This document shows, in pieces, positions 25,035 through 33,060 of a stretch of 64,000 nt of DNA. Every line of letters begins with the position of its first letter. The stretch's first letter is position 1. This DNA is from Clostridia bacterium (GTDB lineage Bacteria; Bacillota; Clostridia; Oscillospirales; Acutalibacteraceae). The notes below the pieces were generated by a model. It was not told where the DNA came from. It ran no database searches and saw nothing but the letters and a program-made list of their open reading frames with translations. Made by a program: the position numbers and the translations under genes. The stretch covers positions 62,001 to 126,000 of the forward strand of contig JAFRMR010000013.1 of assembly GCA_017430535.1 (NCBI GenBank). Reading direction: 5' to 3'.

Positions 25035-25844
25035 GTGGAGGAAGTAAACAGCACCCTGTGCATAACATCCCTCTGTTCAACTGTATTGAAGCTTTTCGGC
25101 TCAGAAGCCTCCGGCGGTATTGAGTGCGAAAATTTGATGATAAACGCCCTTAATGGTGCAAAAAACGGCGGCAGACCCATAGACAGGGCCGTAATCTATA
25201 ACCCGGATGCCGTGGCCCTCTGGCTTTATATGAAGTACCCTTATTTATTTACCGGGGCGGCTCTTAAATCGGATATTGCCCTGCCCATGCTTTCGGTTAT
25301 GCCCAGCGTAACCCCCGTGTGCTTTGCCTCAATGTACAGCGGCCTTATGCCGGATATTCACGGCATAAAGCGTTACACAAAGCCGGTGCTTACCGTAAAA
25401 ACCCTGTTTGATTATCTGCCGGCAACTGGCAGAAAGGCGGCGATTGTTTCTACATCCGGGGACAGTATCTCAATGATTTTTCTTGAGAGAAATATTGACT
25501 ATTTCATTTACGATACCGTGGATGAGGTCAATAAAAAAGCCCTGGAGCTTATTGAGAAAAACAGCCACGACCTGATTGTAATCTATAACGGCAATTATGA
25601 CGGCACCATGCACAAAACGGGCCCCGAAAGCCCCGAAGCCCTCAAGGCCCTTAAAGATAATGTGGCTTTCTATTCCCTTATGGTTGATAAAATCAATGAA
25701 AGCATGAAGGATAATACAGTATTTTACGGCTTCTGCCCTGACCACGGCTGCCACGAAATTGACGGCGGATGCGGCTCCCACGGGCTGGATATGCCAGAGG
25801 ATATGAATATTATCCACTTTTACGGCATAAAACCCGCGCAGTAA
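25035..25844 (+). CDS. Alkaline-phosphatase-superfamily protein (phosphodiesterase-like)
   Basis: The 269-aa protein resembles type I phosphodiesterase/nucleotide pyrophosphatase proteins. The nucleophile region is MPSVTPVCFASMYSGLMPDI, with a metal-ligand stretch NYDGTMHKTGP and a late CPDHGCHE. The usual N-terminal metal-binding Asp motif is not clear, and the protein is shorter than most relatives, so activity is uncertain. It starts at a GTG preceded by AGGTGA. No signal peptide is seen. The clostripain gene follows 44 bp later on the same strand. Confidence 0.72.
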   Translation: MEEVNSTLCITSLCSTVLKLFGSEASGGIECENLMINALNGAKNGGRPIDRAVIYNPDAVALWLYMKYPYLFTGAALKSDIALPMLSVMPSVTPVCFASMYSGLMPDIHGIKRYTKPVLTVKTLFDYLPATGRKAAIVSTSGDSISMIFLERNIDYFIYDTVDEVNKKALELIEKNSHDLIVIYNGNYDGTMHKTGPESPEALKALKDNVAFYSLMVDKINESMKDNTVFYGFCPDHGCHEIDGGCGSHGLDMPEDMNIIHFYGIKPAQ

Positions 25845-25888
25845 TAAATAAACAACCGAAATTCAAAATCTGATTTTGGAGGAATATT

Positions 25889-28324
25889 ATGGATCAGCAG
25901 CCAAGAAGACGCGAAAAAAATGTTACGGGCGAAAGCAAGCCCATTGAAAGAAGAGGCGAAGGCTTGGGTACCGGTCCCGTAGGCAGGGGTGAGGGTTACT
26001 CCGGCAGAGGACAGAACGGCCCCTCAAGGGAGGGCTCATCCTTCGGTTCGGAGCCTCAGGGCAGTGCTCCTCAGGGAAACACTCCCCAGAGCGGTCCCTC
26101 TTACGGCGGCCCCGTAAGAAGAACGGGCGGCAGCAAAAAAGGCGCCCTGCTTATCATTATTGCCATTATTATTGTTGTTATTCTTCTTTCCAAAAAGGGC
26201 CTTGGTGGGGGAGTACCCACAGGCAATAACAACACCAATAATGTAAGCCCGTCACCCATAAGCCTTTTCAGCGGATATTCGGATAATACCGTTTCATCCG
26301 GCTGGGTAACCGCAGCCAACACCGGCAAGCTCAATACCGATGTTGACCCTGCCGCAAGGGCAAAGAGAACCCAGGTTCTGGGCGAGGGCAAAGATAAGGT
26401 TACAATTATGGCCTATATCTGCGGCACGGACCTTGAGTCAAAAAGCGGTATGGCTTCTTCCGATATCAAAGAAATGCTGGGGGCTACCCTTAACAGCAAT
26501 GTGAACCTTATAGTGTTCACCGGCGGCTGTACCTCCTGGAAGAATAATACGGTAAGCAATTCCGTAAACCAGATTTACAAGGTTGAAAACGGCCAGTTTA
26601 TCTGCCTTGAAAAGAACTTCGGCGCGGATGCAATGACCAAGCCCGGCACCCTTACCGGGTTCATCAGGTACTGCGCCTCAAGGTACCCAGCAAACCGCAA
26701 TATGCTTATCTTCTGGGATCACGGCGGCGGCTCAATTTCCGGCTTCGGTTATGATGAGCGCAACAAGGCAGCCGGCTCCCTTACCCTTAAAGGTATAGAC
26801 GATGCTCTTAAAGCGGCCGGCGTAACCTTTGATTTTGTGGGCTTTGACGCCTGCCTTATGGGCACCCTTGAAAGCGCCCTTGTGCTTGATAAATACGCCG
26901 ATTATATGATAGGTTCCGAAGAAACGGAGCCCGGCGTCGGCTGGTATTATACAAACTGGCTTACCGCCCTTGCAAAAGATACTTCAATCTCCACACCGGA
27001 GCTCGGCAAAATCATAGTTGATGATTTTGTAAGTTTCTGTGACAGAAGATGCCCCGGCCAGAAGACCACCCTTTCTGTTGTTGACCTTGCGGAGCTTTCC
27101 GCTACGGTTCCCTCCGCTTTCAGCGCCTTTGCTGCCGAAACCGCGGCCACAATCAACAGCGATAATTTCAAAACCGTTTCCGATGCAAGAGCCAACACAA
27201 GGGAATTCGCGGTTACCAGCAAAACGGACCAGATTGACCTTGTTCACCTTGCCCTCAATATGGGCACTGCCGATGCAAAAGCCCTTGCAGATACCATAAT
27301 TGAGGCGGTTAAATACAATAAAACTTCCTCTGCAATAACCAACGCCTACGGCCTTGCAATTTACTTCCCCTATAAGAAGACCTCCAAAATTGCAAGCGCG
27401 GTAAAGGCCTACGAATCCCTGGGTATGGACAGTAAATATACAGAGTGTGTCCGCTCCTTCGCAAACCTTGAGATTGCGGGCCAGAATGTTGCGGGTTCAT
27501 CCCCCAACACCTCTCCCTTCCCCTCGCTTACGGGCAGCTACTCCGGCCAGTCTCCCATGGGTTCCGGTGATATAACCGATTTGTTGAGCCTTCTTATGGG
27601 TACCTCAGGCCTCAGCGACGGGGCAAACGGCATTGCCTCCCTGTTTGCAGGCAGCATTGACGCAAGAAGCACTGCGGATATTATTGCCGCAAATCAGCTT
27701 GATACCTCTGTATTTGACTGGAAAAAATCCGGCAGTAAATATACCATTGCCATTGAGGATGACCAGTGGGCTCAGATTCACTCCCTGCTGCTCAATGTAT
27801 TCTATGATGACGGCACGGGCTATATAGATATGGGCCTTGATAATGATTACGATATCACCGAGGAAGGGGAGCTTGTAAGCACCTTTGAAGGCACCTGGCT
27901 TTCCATAGACGGGCAGGCCGTTCCCTATTACTATATTGATACCTTTGATAACGGCACCGAGTACACCATCACCGGCCGTGTTCCCGTGCTCCTCAACGGC
28001 GAAAGAGCAAACCTTATCCTTGTGTTTGATAATGAGAACCCGCAGGGATATATTGCCGGCGCCCGCAGGGATTACAGGGACGGCGAAACCGAAACAGTGG
28101 CCAAGGGAATGGAAGCCCTGACCGAAGGCGACAAGATTGAGTTTGTATGCGATTATTACAGCTATGACGGCACTTATCAGGACAGTTACATTCTCGGCGA
28201 TGCCATCACATATACAGGTGAGCACACTATATCCGATACCAGGATAGATGCGGATAAGTGCTCTGCGGCTTACCTTATCACGGATATATATAATAACGAG
28301 TACTGGACTCCTGTAATTCCTTAA
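25889..28324 (+). CDS. Membrane-anchored clostripain-family (C11) cysteine peptidase
   Basis: The 811-aa protein begins with a Gly/Ser/Pro/Gln-rich, positively charged cytoplasmic region (~1-85), then one membrane helix (about 88-106) and the extracellular C11 domain (~165-530). Catalytic His is in LIFWDHGGGSISGFGYDE and catalytic Cys in GFDACLMGTLESAL. A second region (~600-811) is beta-rich and probably mediates binding. Clostripains cleave after Arg; the specificity here is unknown. GGAGG precedes the ATG, and a strong terminator follows. Confidence 0.93.
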   Translation: MDQQPRRREKNVTGESKPIERRGEGLGTGPVGRGEGYSGRGQNGPSREGSSFGSEPQGSAPQGNTPQSGPSYGGPVRRTGGSKKGALLIIIAIIIVVILLSKKGLGGGVPTGNNNTNNVSPSPISLFSGYSDNTVSSGWVTAANTGKLNTDVDPAARAKRTQVLGEGKDKVTIMAYICGTDLESKSGMASSDIKEMLGATLNSNVNLIVFTGGCTSWKNNTVSNSVNQIYKVENGQFICLEKNFGADAMTKPGTLTGFIRYCASRYPANRNMLIFWDHGGGSISGFGYDERNKAAGSLTLKGIDDALKAAGVTFDFVGFDACLMGTLESALVLDKYADYMIGSEETEPGVGWYYTNWLTALAKDTSISTPELGKIIVDDFVSFCDRRCPGQKTTLSVVDLAELSATVPSAFSAFAAETAATINSDNFKTVSDARANTREFAVTSKTDQIDLVHLALNMGTADAKALADTIIEAVKYNKTSSAITNAYGLAIYFPYKKTSKIASAVKAYESLGMDSKYTECVRSFANLEIAGQNVAGSSPNTSPFPSLTGSYSGQSPMGSGDITDLLSLLMGTSGLSDGANGIASLFAGSIDARSTADIIAANQLDTSVFDWKKSGSKYTIAIEDDQWAQIHSLLLNVFYDDGTGYIDMGLDNDYDITEEGELVSTFEGTWLSIDGQAVPYYYIDTFDNGTEYTITGRVPVLLNGERANLILVFDNENPQGYIAGARRDYRDGETETVAKGMEALTEGDKIEFVCDYYSYDGTYQDSYILGDAITYTGEHTISDTRIDADKCSAAYLITDIYNNEYWTPVIP

Positions 28325-28355
28325 GCCTGAGCATTTGAGCGAAAAACAAACAGAA
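28325..28355. repeat. Tail fragment of the dispersed inverted-repeat element (copy C)
   Basis: GAGCGAAAAACAAACAGA (28336-28353) matches the end motif of the family and starts at the clostripain stop codon. It is followed by the terminator. Confidence 0.6.
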
Positions 28356-28373
28356 AATGAATTGATGATACTG

Positions 28374-28408
28374 AAACCCGCAGGTTCAAAAAGCCTGCGG
28401 GTTTTTGT
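28374..28408 (+). terminator. Terminator of the clostripain gene
   Basis: AAACCCGCAGG (28374-28384) pairs with CCTGCGGGTTT (28394-28404), followed by a T run. Confidence 0.9.
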
Positions 28409-28442
28409 TTGCTATAATATTGAGGAAAGTTGATTTTATATA

Positions 28443-28570
28443 TTTTCTGTTTTCGTCACTTTTCCTCCCTCGCCGTACCGTCGTACTGTCTTCGGTCGGA
28501 GAAAGTGCCGTTTTCATCTCAACTGCCACGGCTGTCCAGCGGAATACTTGGGCGAAAATCAAACAGACAA
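28443..28570. repeat. Dispersed inverted-repeat element, copy D
   Basis: The copy is complete, from TTTCTGTTTTCG to GGCGAAAATCAAACAGACAA. The internal GTAC palindrome is in a diverged form. It is followed at 28585-28618 by a hairpin resembling the one at 286-326. Confidence 0.7.
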
Positions 28571-28645
28571 GTTAATGTAGAAAAGAGTTTGCAGTATTAC
28601 AATACTGTAGGTTCTTTTTTACCTTTTTATAAGGAATTTTATTGT

Positions 28646-28755
28646 TTGTCTGTTTTCGGCGTTTTTTCTGCTTTGCCGTGCTTCAGCACTGTCTCCCGCC
28701 GAAGAAAACAACCTTTTCATCCCAATTCTTCTCGCTGAAATCCTGCCTTTCAGGT
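28646..28755. repeat. Dispersed inverted-repeat element, degraded copy E
   Basis: The head TTGTCTGTTTTCGGCG and the internal hairpin are recognisable, but the tail end motif is lost. Confidence 0.6.
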
Positions 28756-28791
28756 GCTGGGATATAGGAATTAGGAGTTAGGGAATATCCC

Positions 28792-29052
28792 GTAGGGGCG
28801 GATATCATCCGCCCGCCTTAAGGATATGCGGAGCATTTGTCCCTCTCCGAGAACGGGGTTGAACCGCCGAAACGCCGCCTGTGGCGGATGCAGTGAGGCG
28901 GTGAAATGAGCAAACAGGGAGAATTGCGAAGCGAGCCAGCGAGCAAGACGGATTAGGCGTGTTCTCATTTTTCGCTTCAGGGATATGCGTGAGCATAACA
29001 CACGGAGCTTTGCTCCCCACACTTGTCACTTATTCCTTCTTCCTTCTTACTT
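28792..29052. repeat. Composite intergenic repeat (GTAGGGGCGGATATCATCCG type)
   Basis: 28792-28829 carries a GGGCGGATATCATCCGCCC palindrome-containing repeat that recurs at 41664-41700. 28976-29052 (GGATATGC...AGCATAAC...CTTCTTACTT) matches 41693-41766. In this copy about 150 bp separates the two parts, whereas at 41664 they are joined. No gene is supported in 28325-29067. Confidence 0.65.
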
Positions 29053-29067
29053 TAAAAAAACTCCCTC

Positions 29068-29105
29068 TTGACAAATGCAATTAAATTGCGTACAATACGA
29101 TTGTA
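29068..29105 (+). promoter_or_regulatory. Promoter with OhrR-type operator, TSCPD-ohrR-CDF operon
   Basis: TTGACA (29068-29073), 17-nt spacer, TACAAT (29091-29096). Bases 29076-29105 hold tandem palindromes, including the perfect TACAATACGATTGTA (29091-29105). These resemble the known OhrR operator of Bacillus (TACAATT/AATTGTA elements). A near copy precedes the glutathione peroxidase gene. Confidence 0.82.
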
Positions 29106-29130
29106 AAAAACACAGAAAAGGAGACACAAT

Positions 29131-29397
29131 ATGCATTACACTTACAAAACATCTATGGTATGTTCCACTGAAATCAACTTTGATATTGACGGCAATGTTA
29201 TATCAAATATCGTTTTTACCGGGGGCTGCAACGGCAACCTTAAGGCGGTTTCAAAGCTCCTTGAGGGGCAGACTGTTGAATATATTGAGGAAAAGCTCCT
29301 GGGCAACACCTGCGGCAGGCGCCCCACTTCCTGCGCAGATCAGCTTGCAAGGGCTGTAAGGCAGGCCTATAACGAAACGAACGGTGTGAGCGAATAA
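29131..29397 (+). CDS. TSCPD domain protein (TIGR03905 family)
   Basis: The 88-aa protein matches the small TSCPD-containing family: an early CSTEINFDIDGN, IVFTGGCNGNLKAVSKLL, and LGNTCGRRPTSCADQLARAV, which carries the motif the family is named after. The three conserved-position cysteines suggest metal or redox chemistry. The TSCPD domain also occurs at the end of B12-dependent ribonucleotide reductases, but here it is a stand-alone protein. It is the first gene under the OhrR-type promoter, one base before ohrR. Confidence 0.88.
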   Translation: MHYTYKTSMVCSTEINFDIDGNVISNIVFTGGCNGNLKAVSKLLEGQTVEYIEEKLLGNTCGRRPTSCADQLARAVRQAYNETNGVSE

Positions 29398-29398
29398 A

Positions 29399-29851
29399 AT
29401 GAAAAAGTACGATTCGCTTAAGCTTGAAAATCAGCTTTGTTTCCCTCTTTATGCCGCCGGCAAAGAGATAGTGAGAAAGTATCATCCGGTGCTTGAAAAG
29501 CTGAATATAACCTACACCCAGTATATCACCCTGCTGGTCCTCTGGGAGCAGGACGGCCTTTCCGTAAAGGAGCTGGGCAAAAAGCTTTACCTTGATTCCG
29601 GCACCCTTACCCCGCTGCTCAAAGCCCTTGAAACAAAAGGGTTTGTTAAGCGCGTGAGAAACAGCCGGGATGAACGGCTTGTTGAGGTATTCCTTACCTC
29701 TGAGGGCAGAGCCCTGCGTGAAGAGGCCCTCAGCGTTCCCCTGCAGGTGGGGCAGTGCGTTGCCCTTTCAAAGGATGAGGCAATGCAGCTTTATTCCCTG
29801 CTCTATAAGCTCCTCGGCAATCTTACAAACGAAGGTGATAACAGTGAGTGA
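29399..29851 (+). CDS. ohrR: OhrR-type MarR-family organic peroxide sensor/repressor
   Basis: The 150-aa MarR-family winged-helix protein begins KLENQLCFPLYAAGKEI, the OhrR signature in which Cys14 (Cys15 of the Bacillus protein) is oxidised by organic hydroperoxides and releases DNA. The recognition region VKELGKKLYLDSGTLTPLLK, then GFVKRVRNSRDERLV, is well conserved. The start is one base after the TSCPD stop, and it overlaps the CDF transporter by eight bases. The operator at its own promoter and a second one at 32372-32401 point to an autoregulated two-site regulon. Confidence 0.92.
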   Translation: MKKYDSLKLENQLCFPLYAAGKEIVRKYHPVLEKLNITYTQYITLLVLWEQDGLSVKELGKKLYLDSGTLTPLLKALETKGFVKRVRNSRDERLVEVFLTSEGRALREEALSVPLQVGQCVALSKDEAMQLYSLLYKLLGNLTNEGDNSE

Positions 29852-30995
29852 TAACGGTAAAGATGTATCCCTGGTTTTTGAGCAGGCGGCAAACCGCAAT
29901 AAGGTAATAGTAAAAACCGGGATAATCGGCATTATTGTAAATGTGCTGCTGGCGGGCTTCAAAGCCCTTGTAGGCTCTCTTGCCCATTCAATTTCAATTA
30001 TACTTGATGCCGTTAATAACCTGACCGATGCAATTTCAAGTGTTGTAACCATAATCGGCGCAAAGTTTTCCGCAAAGCGGCCGGATAAAAAGCATCCCCT
30101 GGGTCACGGCAGGGCGGAATACCTGAGCACTATGGTGATTGCAGCCCTTGTGCTTTATGCCGGTATTGCGGCCCTTGTGGAGTCCGTAAAAAAGATAATT
30201 CACCCGGAAAAGCCGGATTACACCGCAATCACCCTTGTTGTAATCGGCGTTGCCGTGTTTGTTAAAATCTTTCTGGGGCTTTATTTCAAAAAGAGAGGCA
30301 AGGCCGTTGATTCCGGCTCCCTTATCGCCTCCGGTTCGGATGCCCTTTTTGATGCGGTTATTTCCGTTTCGGTGCTTGCCGCGGCGGTGGTTTACCTTAC
30401 GGCAGGGGTTTCTCTTGAAGCGTATCTCGGCGTTATAATTTCCGCTTTCATCATAAAATCCGGCATAGAAATGATGCTGGAAACCTTTGATGAAATACTG
30501 GGCAAGCGCAGTGACCCGGAGCTTACCAAAAAGATAAAGGCGCTGGTAAGCGCACAGCCCGGGGTTCGCGGGGCCTACGACCTTATAATAACCAACTACG
30601 GCCCCGGCAAAAACTATGCCAGCCTGCATATTGAGGTACCGGATACCGCCACCGCCAACGAAATTGACCTTATCACCCGGGGAATTTCGGAAAAAGTATA
30701 TACCGAAATGGGTATTATCTTAACGGCCGTGGGTATCTATTCCTACAACACGGGCAATGACGAAGCCGCCGAAGCAAGGGATAAGATAACAAAAACCGTG
30801 CTCGCTCACGAGTGGGCAATTCAGATTCACGGCTTTTTCATCGATTTTGAAAAGAAGGATATCCGCTTTGATGTGGTGCTCAGCTTTGATGTGGAGCACT
30901 CCGACGCCCTTGAGGTTATCCATAAAGAAATCGGCGAGCTTTACCCCGGCTTCCGCATAGTAATCGCCCCGGATGTGGATTTATCCGATGTGTAA
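29844..30995 (+). CDS. Cation diffusion facilitator (CDF) family transporter
   Basis: This 383-aa CDF/MMT-type transporter exports divalent metal ions (Zn, Mn or Fe) against protons. About six helices lie between residues 20 and 200, with metal-site segments ILDAVNNLTDAIS and ASGSDALFDAVIS. The cytoplasmic C-terminal domain is longer than usual, with a second half from about residue 290. I take the GTG at 29844 as start: GAAGGTGA lies upstream and it overlaps the ohrR end. The longer frame from 29670 lies inside ohrR. Placement in a peroxide-controlled operon suggests a link between metal export and oxidative stress (inference). Confidence 0.88.
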   Translation: MSDNGKDVSLVFEQAANRNKVIVKTGIIGIIVNVLLAGFKALVGSLAHSISIILDAVNNLTDAISSVVTIIGAKFSAKRPDKKHPLGHGRAEYLSTMVIAALVLYAGIAALVESVKKIIHPEKPDYTAITLVVIGVAVFVKIFLGLYFKKRGKAVDSGSLIASGSDALFDAVISVSVLAAAVVYLTAGVSLEAYLGVIISAFIIKSGIEMMLETFDEILGKRSDPELTKKIKALVSAQPGVRGAYDLIITNYGPGKNYASLHIEVPDTATANEIDLITRGISEKVYTEMGIILTAVGIYSYNTGNDEAAEARDKITKTVLAHEWAIQIHGFFIDFEKKDIRFDVVLSFDVEHSDALEVIHKEIGELYPGFRIVIAPDVDLSDV

Positions 30996-31025
30996 AAACC
31001 TGTGTAGGAATTGTAATAAAAAAGA

Positions 31026-31056
31026 ACAGGGCAGGAATTTTCCTGCCCTGTTTTTC
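31026..31056 (+). terminator. Terminator of the ohrR-CDF operon
   Basis: ACAGGGCAGGAA pairs with TTCCTGCCCTGT, followed by TTTTT. It lies between convergent units and may act on both. Confidence 0.9.
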
Positions 31057-31064
31057 TGTTTTAT

Positions 31065-31245
31065 TTAAAATCCAAGGTATTTTTCCAGTATTTCGCCTAT
31101 CTGCGCCCAGATGGGGTTCCATACGGGGGCAAAGGTGGTAAGAAGCTGCTGAATGTATTCGGTTTTGATATCTTTTACATCAAAATCGTGAATCCAGCTG
31201 AAAAGCGTAATAATCAGTTCCTGAAGTCCGCTGGTATCCATCATA
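31065..31245 (-). pseudogene. Frameshifted small gene (about 59 codons)
   Basis: On the minus strand, a strong AAGGAGGG precedes ATG-ATG (31245/31242). The frame reads MDTSGLQELIITLF, then stops at about codon 21. Removing one base near 31200 joins it to a second frame that continues as HDFDVKDIKTEYIQQLLTT and ends WAQIGEILEKYLGF with a stop at 31065-31067. The whole reads as a coherent small helical protein behind the secreted-protein gene. It could be a true frameshift, a programmed shift or an assembly error. Confidence 0.5.
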
Positions 31246-31298
31246 TCCCTCCTTGTAGTTTTTTATAATGGGTAATTTATTATTTATCGGCTGCATTT

Positions 31299-32183
31299 TT
31301 ACCAGCCGAATATTGAGCAGATTATATTCCAGAGCCCTTCCCAAAAGCCGCCCAGAATAGCCCCGCCCATAATCATTGTAATGGGGTTAAGGCTCAGAAG
31401 CACCCCTGCAGGGAACAGCTTGATGGATTCGCCCATCTGCGCAAGGCCTGTGTCCATTTTATCTTTGTTTGCTGTATCGGAATCTGTGATATTAAAGGTA
31501 AGTTCATCCTGAATAATATCGTTAAGGTAAACTTTAAACACCTGCTTACCGGGCTCGGTGAATTTTACATCAAACTCCTCTTTGCCGGTTGATATAAGCT
31601 TGCCGCCCAGGTAAACCTTGTAATTCTTGCACATGGTGCCGTGAAGTTCAACTCTTATGCTGTCACCCCGGTTAAAGTCCTTGGTGAAATTAACATCATA
31701 AAAAACCGGGCCTTCGTGCTTTATAAATGAAAACATATTCTCGGTAATATTGGTGTAGGTGCTGCCGTTTATCGGCGGGTTGATTTCCTCATTACCGTTT
31801 CCCTCAGCATCATAAAATGAATTCCCGCCGATGCGGAAGCTGTTATTCCTGACTTCATCCCATACATAGATTGCGAAGTATTCCACATTATCTGTTTTTT
31901 CCTTTTTTACAAGGAAATTGCTTTCGGGTATGGCCACATAATCTTCTTTGCCGTTTTCATACCTTTTGGCAAGGACGGTCACCTTATCACCCTGTTTAAC
32001 ATATTTTTTGTTCAGATGGAAAATATAGAATCCGCCGCCTTTGTAGGCGCTGAGGGTATCGTTTCTTATGGCTTCCGTATCAACGGGACAGAGCGCAAAA
32101 GAAGCTGGGCAGAAAGCACAGAACGCAAGGCACACCGCAAGCATAAGAGCGATAACTGATTTTGACAGTTTTCTCATTTTCAT
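31299..32183 (-). CDS. Secreted protein with Ig-like segment, unknown function
   Basis: The 294-aa protein has a clear signal peptide (about residues 1-30, ending near CPASFA). The body is strand-rich with VTVLAKRYENGKEDY and DVKFTEPGKQVFKVYLND, typical of small bacterial Ig-like domains. The C-terminal ~45 residues are hydrophobic and end GFWEGLWNIICSIFGW, which could insert in the membrane and resembles the tails of the phosphoesterase at 16536 and the LRR protein at 33061. I do not recognise the family. The frameshifted small gene follows on the same strand. Confidence 0.75.
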   Translation of the reverse strand: MKMRKLSKSVIALMLAVCLAFCAFCPASFALCPVDTEAIRNDTLSAYKGGGFYIFHLNKKYVKQGDKVTVLAKRYENGKEDYVAIPESNFLVKKEKTDNVEYFAIYVWDEVRNNSFRIGGNSFYDAEGNGNEEINPPINGSTYTNITENMFSFIKHEGPVFYDVNFTKDFNRGDSIRVELHGTMCKNYKVYLGGKLISTGKEEFDVKFTEPGKQVFKVYLNDIIQDELTFNITDSDTANKDKMDTGLAQMGESIKLFPAGVLLSLNPITMIMGGAILGGFWEGLWNIICSIFGW

Positions 32184-32363
32184 AAATACAACTCCTCATT
32201 TATGTTTTGCCTTTTGTATATAAGTGAGGAAAACCGGCATATTTGTTGCAAATAAAAATCCGGTGCAGGGGTTTCGGTGTGCAGAGTAATCGAATCTGAC
32301 TATGTGCTGCGTTTTCTGTTTTCTGCAAAACTGATAATTCTTTATGACCGCCCGAAAAAACTC

Positions 32364-32401
32364 TTGACAAATGCAGATAAATTGTGTACAATCTAATTGC
32401 A
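32364..32401 (+). promoter_or_regulatory. Promoter with OhrR-type operator for glutathione peroxidase
   Basis: TTGACA (32364-32369), 17-nt spacer, TACAAT (32387-32392). Bases 32372-32401 align base for base with the operator at 29076-29105, with only a few changes. Confidence 0.85.
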
Positions 32402-32425
32402 ATAAATCAAAAAGGAGAAGATAAA

Positions 32426-32899
32426 ATGAGTATTTATGATTTTACGGTAAAAGATATGCAGGGCAATGATGTATCCCTTTCACAGTATGAGGGCAAGGTG
32501 CTGCTTATTGTCAATACCGCTACGGGCTGCGGCTTTACCCCTCAGTATGACGGCCTCCAGGATCTTTATGAGAAATATCAGGACAAGGGATTTGAAATCC
32601 TTGATTTCCCCTGCAATCAGTTTGCAAACCAGGCCCCCGGCAGCGATGAGGAGATTGCAAGCTTCTGCACAGGCAGGTTCGGCATCACCTTCCCCCAGTT
32701 TTCAAAAATTGATGTGAACGGCGAAAACGAAGCTCCCCTTTACACCTGGCTCAAAGCTCAGAAAGGCGGGGTGCTGGGCAGCAGAATCAAATGGAATTTC
32801 ACAAAGTTCCTTGTGGACAGAAACGGCAATGTTATTGAAAGATTTGCCCCCACCGTTACCCCCGAAAAGCTGGACGGCGAAGTTGCAAAGCTTCTCTGA
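32426..32899 (+). CDS. Glutathione peroxidase family (thiol peroxidase)
   Basis: The 157-aa protein reduces hydroperoxides, most likely using thioredoxin in this kind of organism. The active-site Cys35 lies in NTATGCGFTPQYDGL (Cys rather than Sec). The partner residues are in FPCNQFANQ and IKWNFTKFLVDRNG. I choose ATG 32426 with AAGGAGAAG upstream; the frame's earlier ATG at 32384 lies inside the promoter. The shared OhrR-type operator links it to the ohrR operon 2.6 kb away. Confidence 0.95.
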   Translation: MSIYDFTVKDMQGNDVSLSQYEGKVLLIVNTATGCGFTPQYDGLQDLYEKYQDKGFEILDFPCNQFANQAPGSDEEIASFCTGRFGITFPQFSKIDVNGENEAPLYTWLKAQKGGVLGSRIKWNFTKFLVDRNGNVIERFAPTVTPEKLDGEVAKLL

Positions 32900-32916
32900 T
32901 AAATACTGAATAAGCT

Positions 32917-32950
32917 TAAAAACCGGCAAGCCAAACGCTTGCCGGTTTTA
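32917..32950 (+). terminator. Terminator of the glutathione peroxidase gene
   Basis: AACCGGCAAGC (32921-32931) pairs with GCTTGCCGGTT (32937-32947), followed by TTA. The U tract is short. Confidence 0.8.
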
Positions 32951-33060
32951 TGTATGTTTTATACAAAAACTTATATTATATTTTTTATGGGAAAAGGATG
33001 AAAAAGAGCGAAAAATATGGTAAAATATTATCAGTTAAATCCGGGAAAGGAATGAGGCAA

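Noticed and set aside
28771..29022. Open frame on the minus strand in the repeat patch (83 codons) and an overlapping one of 74 codons
   Set aside because: It lies wholly in intergenic repeat sequence, has no ribosome binding site, and the same repeat yields unrelated open frames elsewhere.
30916..31122. Minus-strand frame spanning the end of the CDF gene and its terminator
   Set aside because: It crosses a strong hairpin and reads in a frame different from the supported small gene at 31065-31245.
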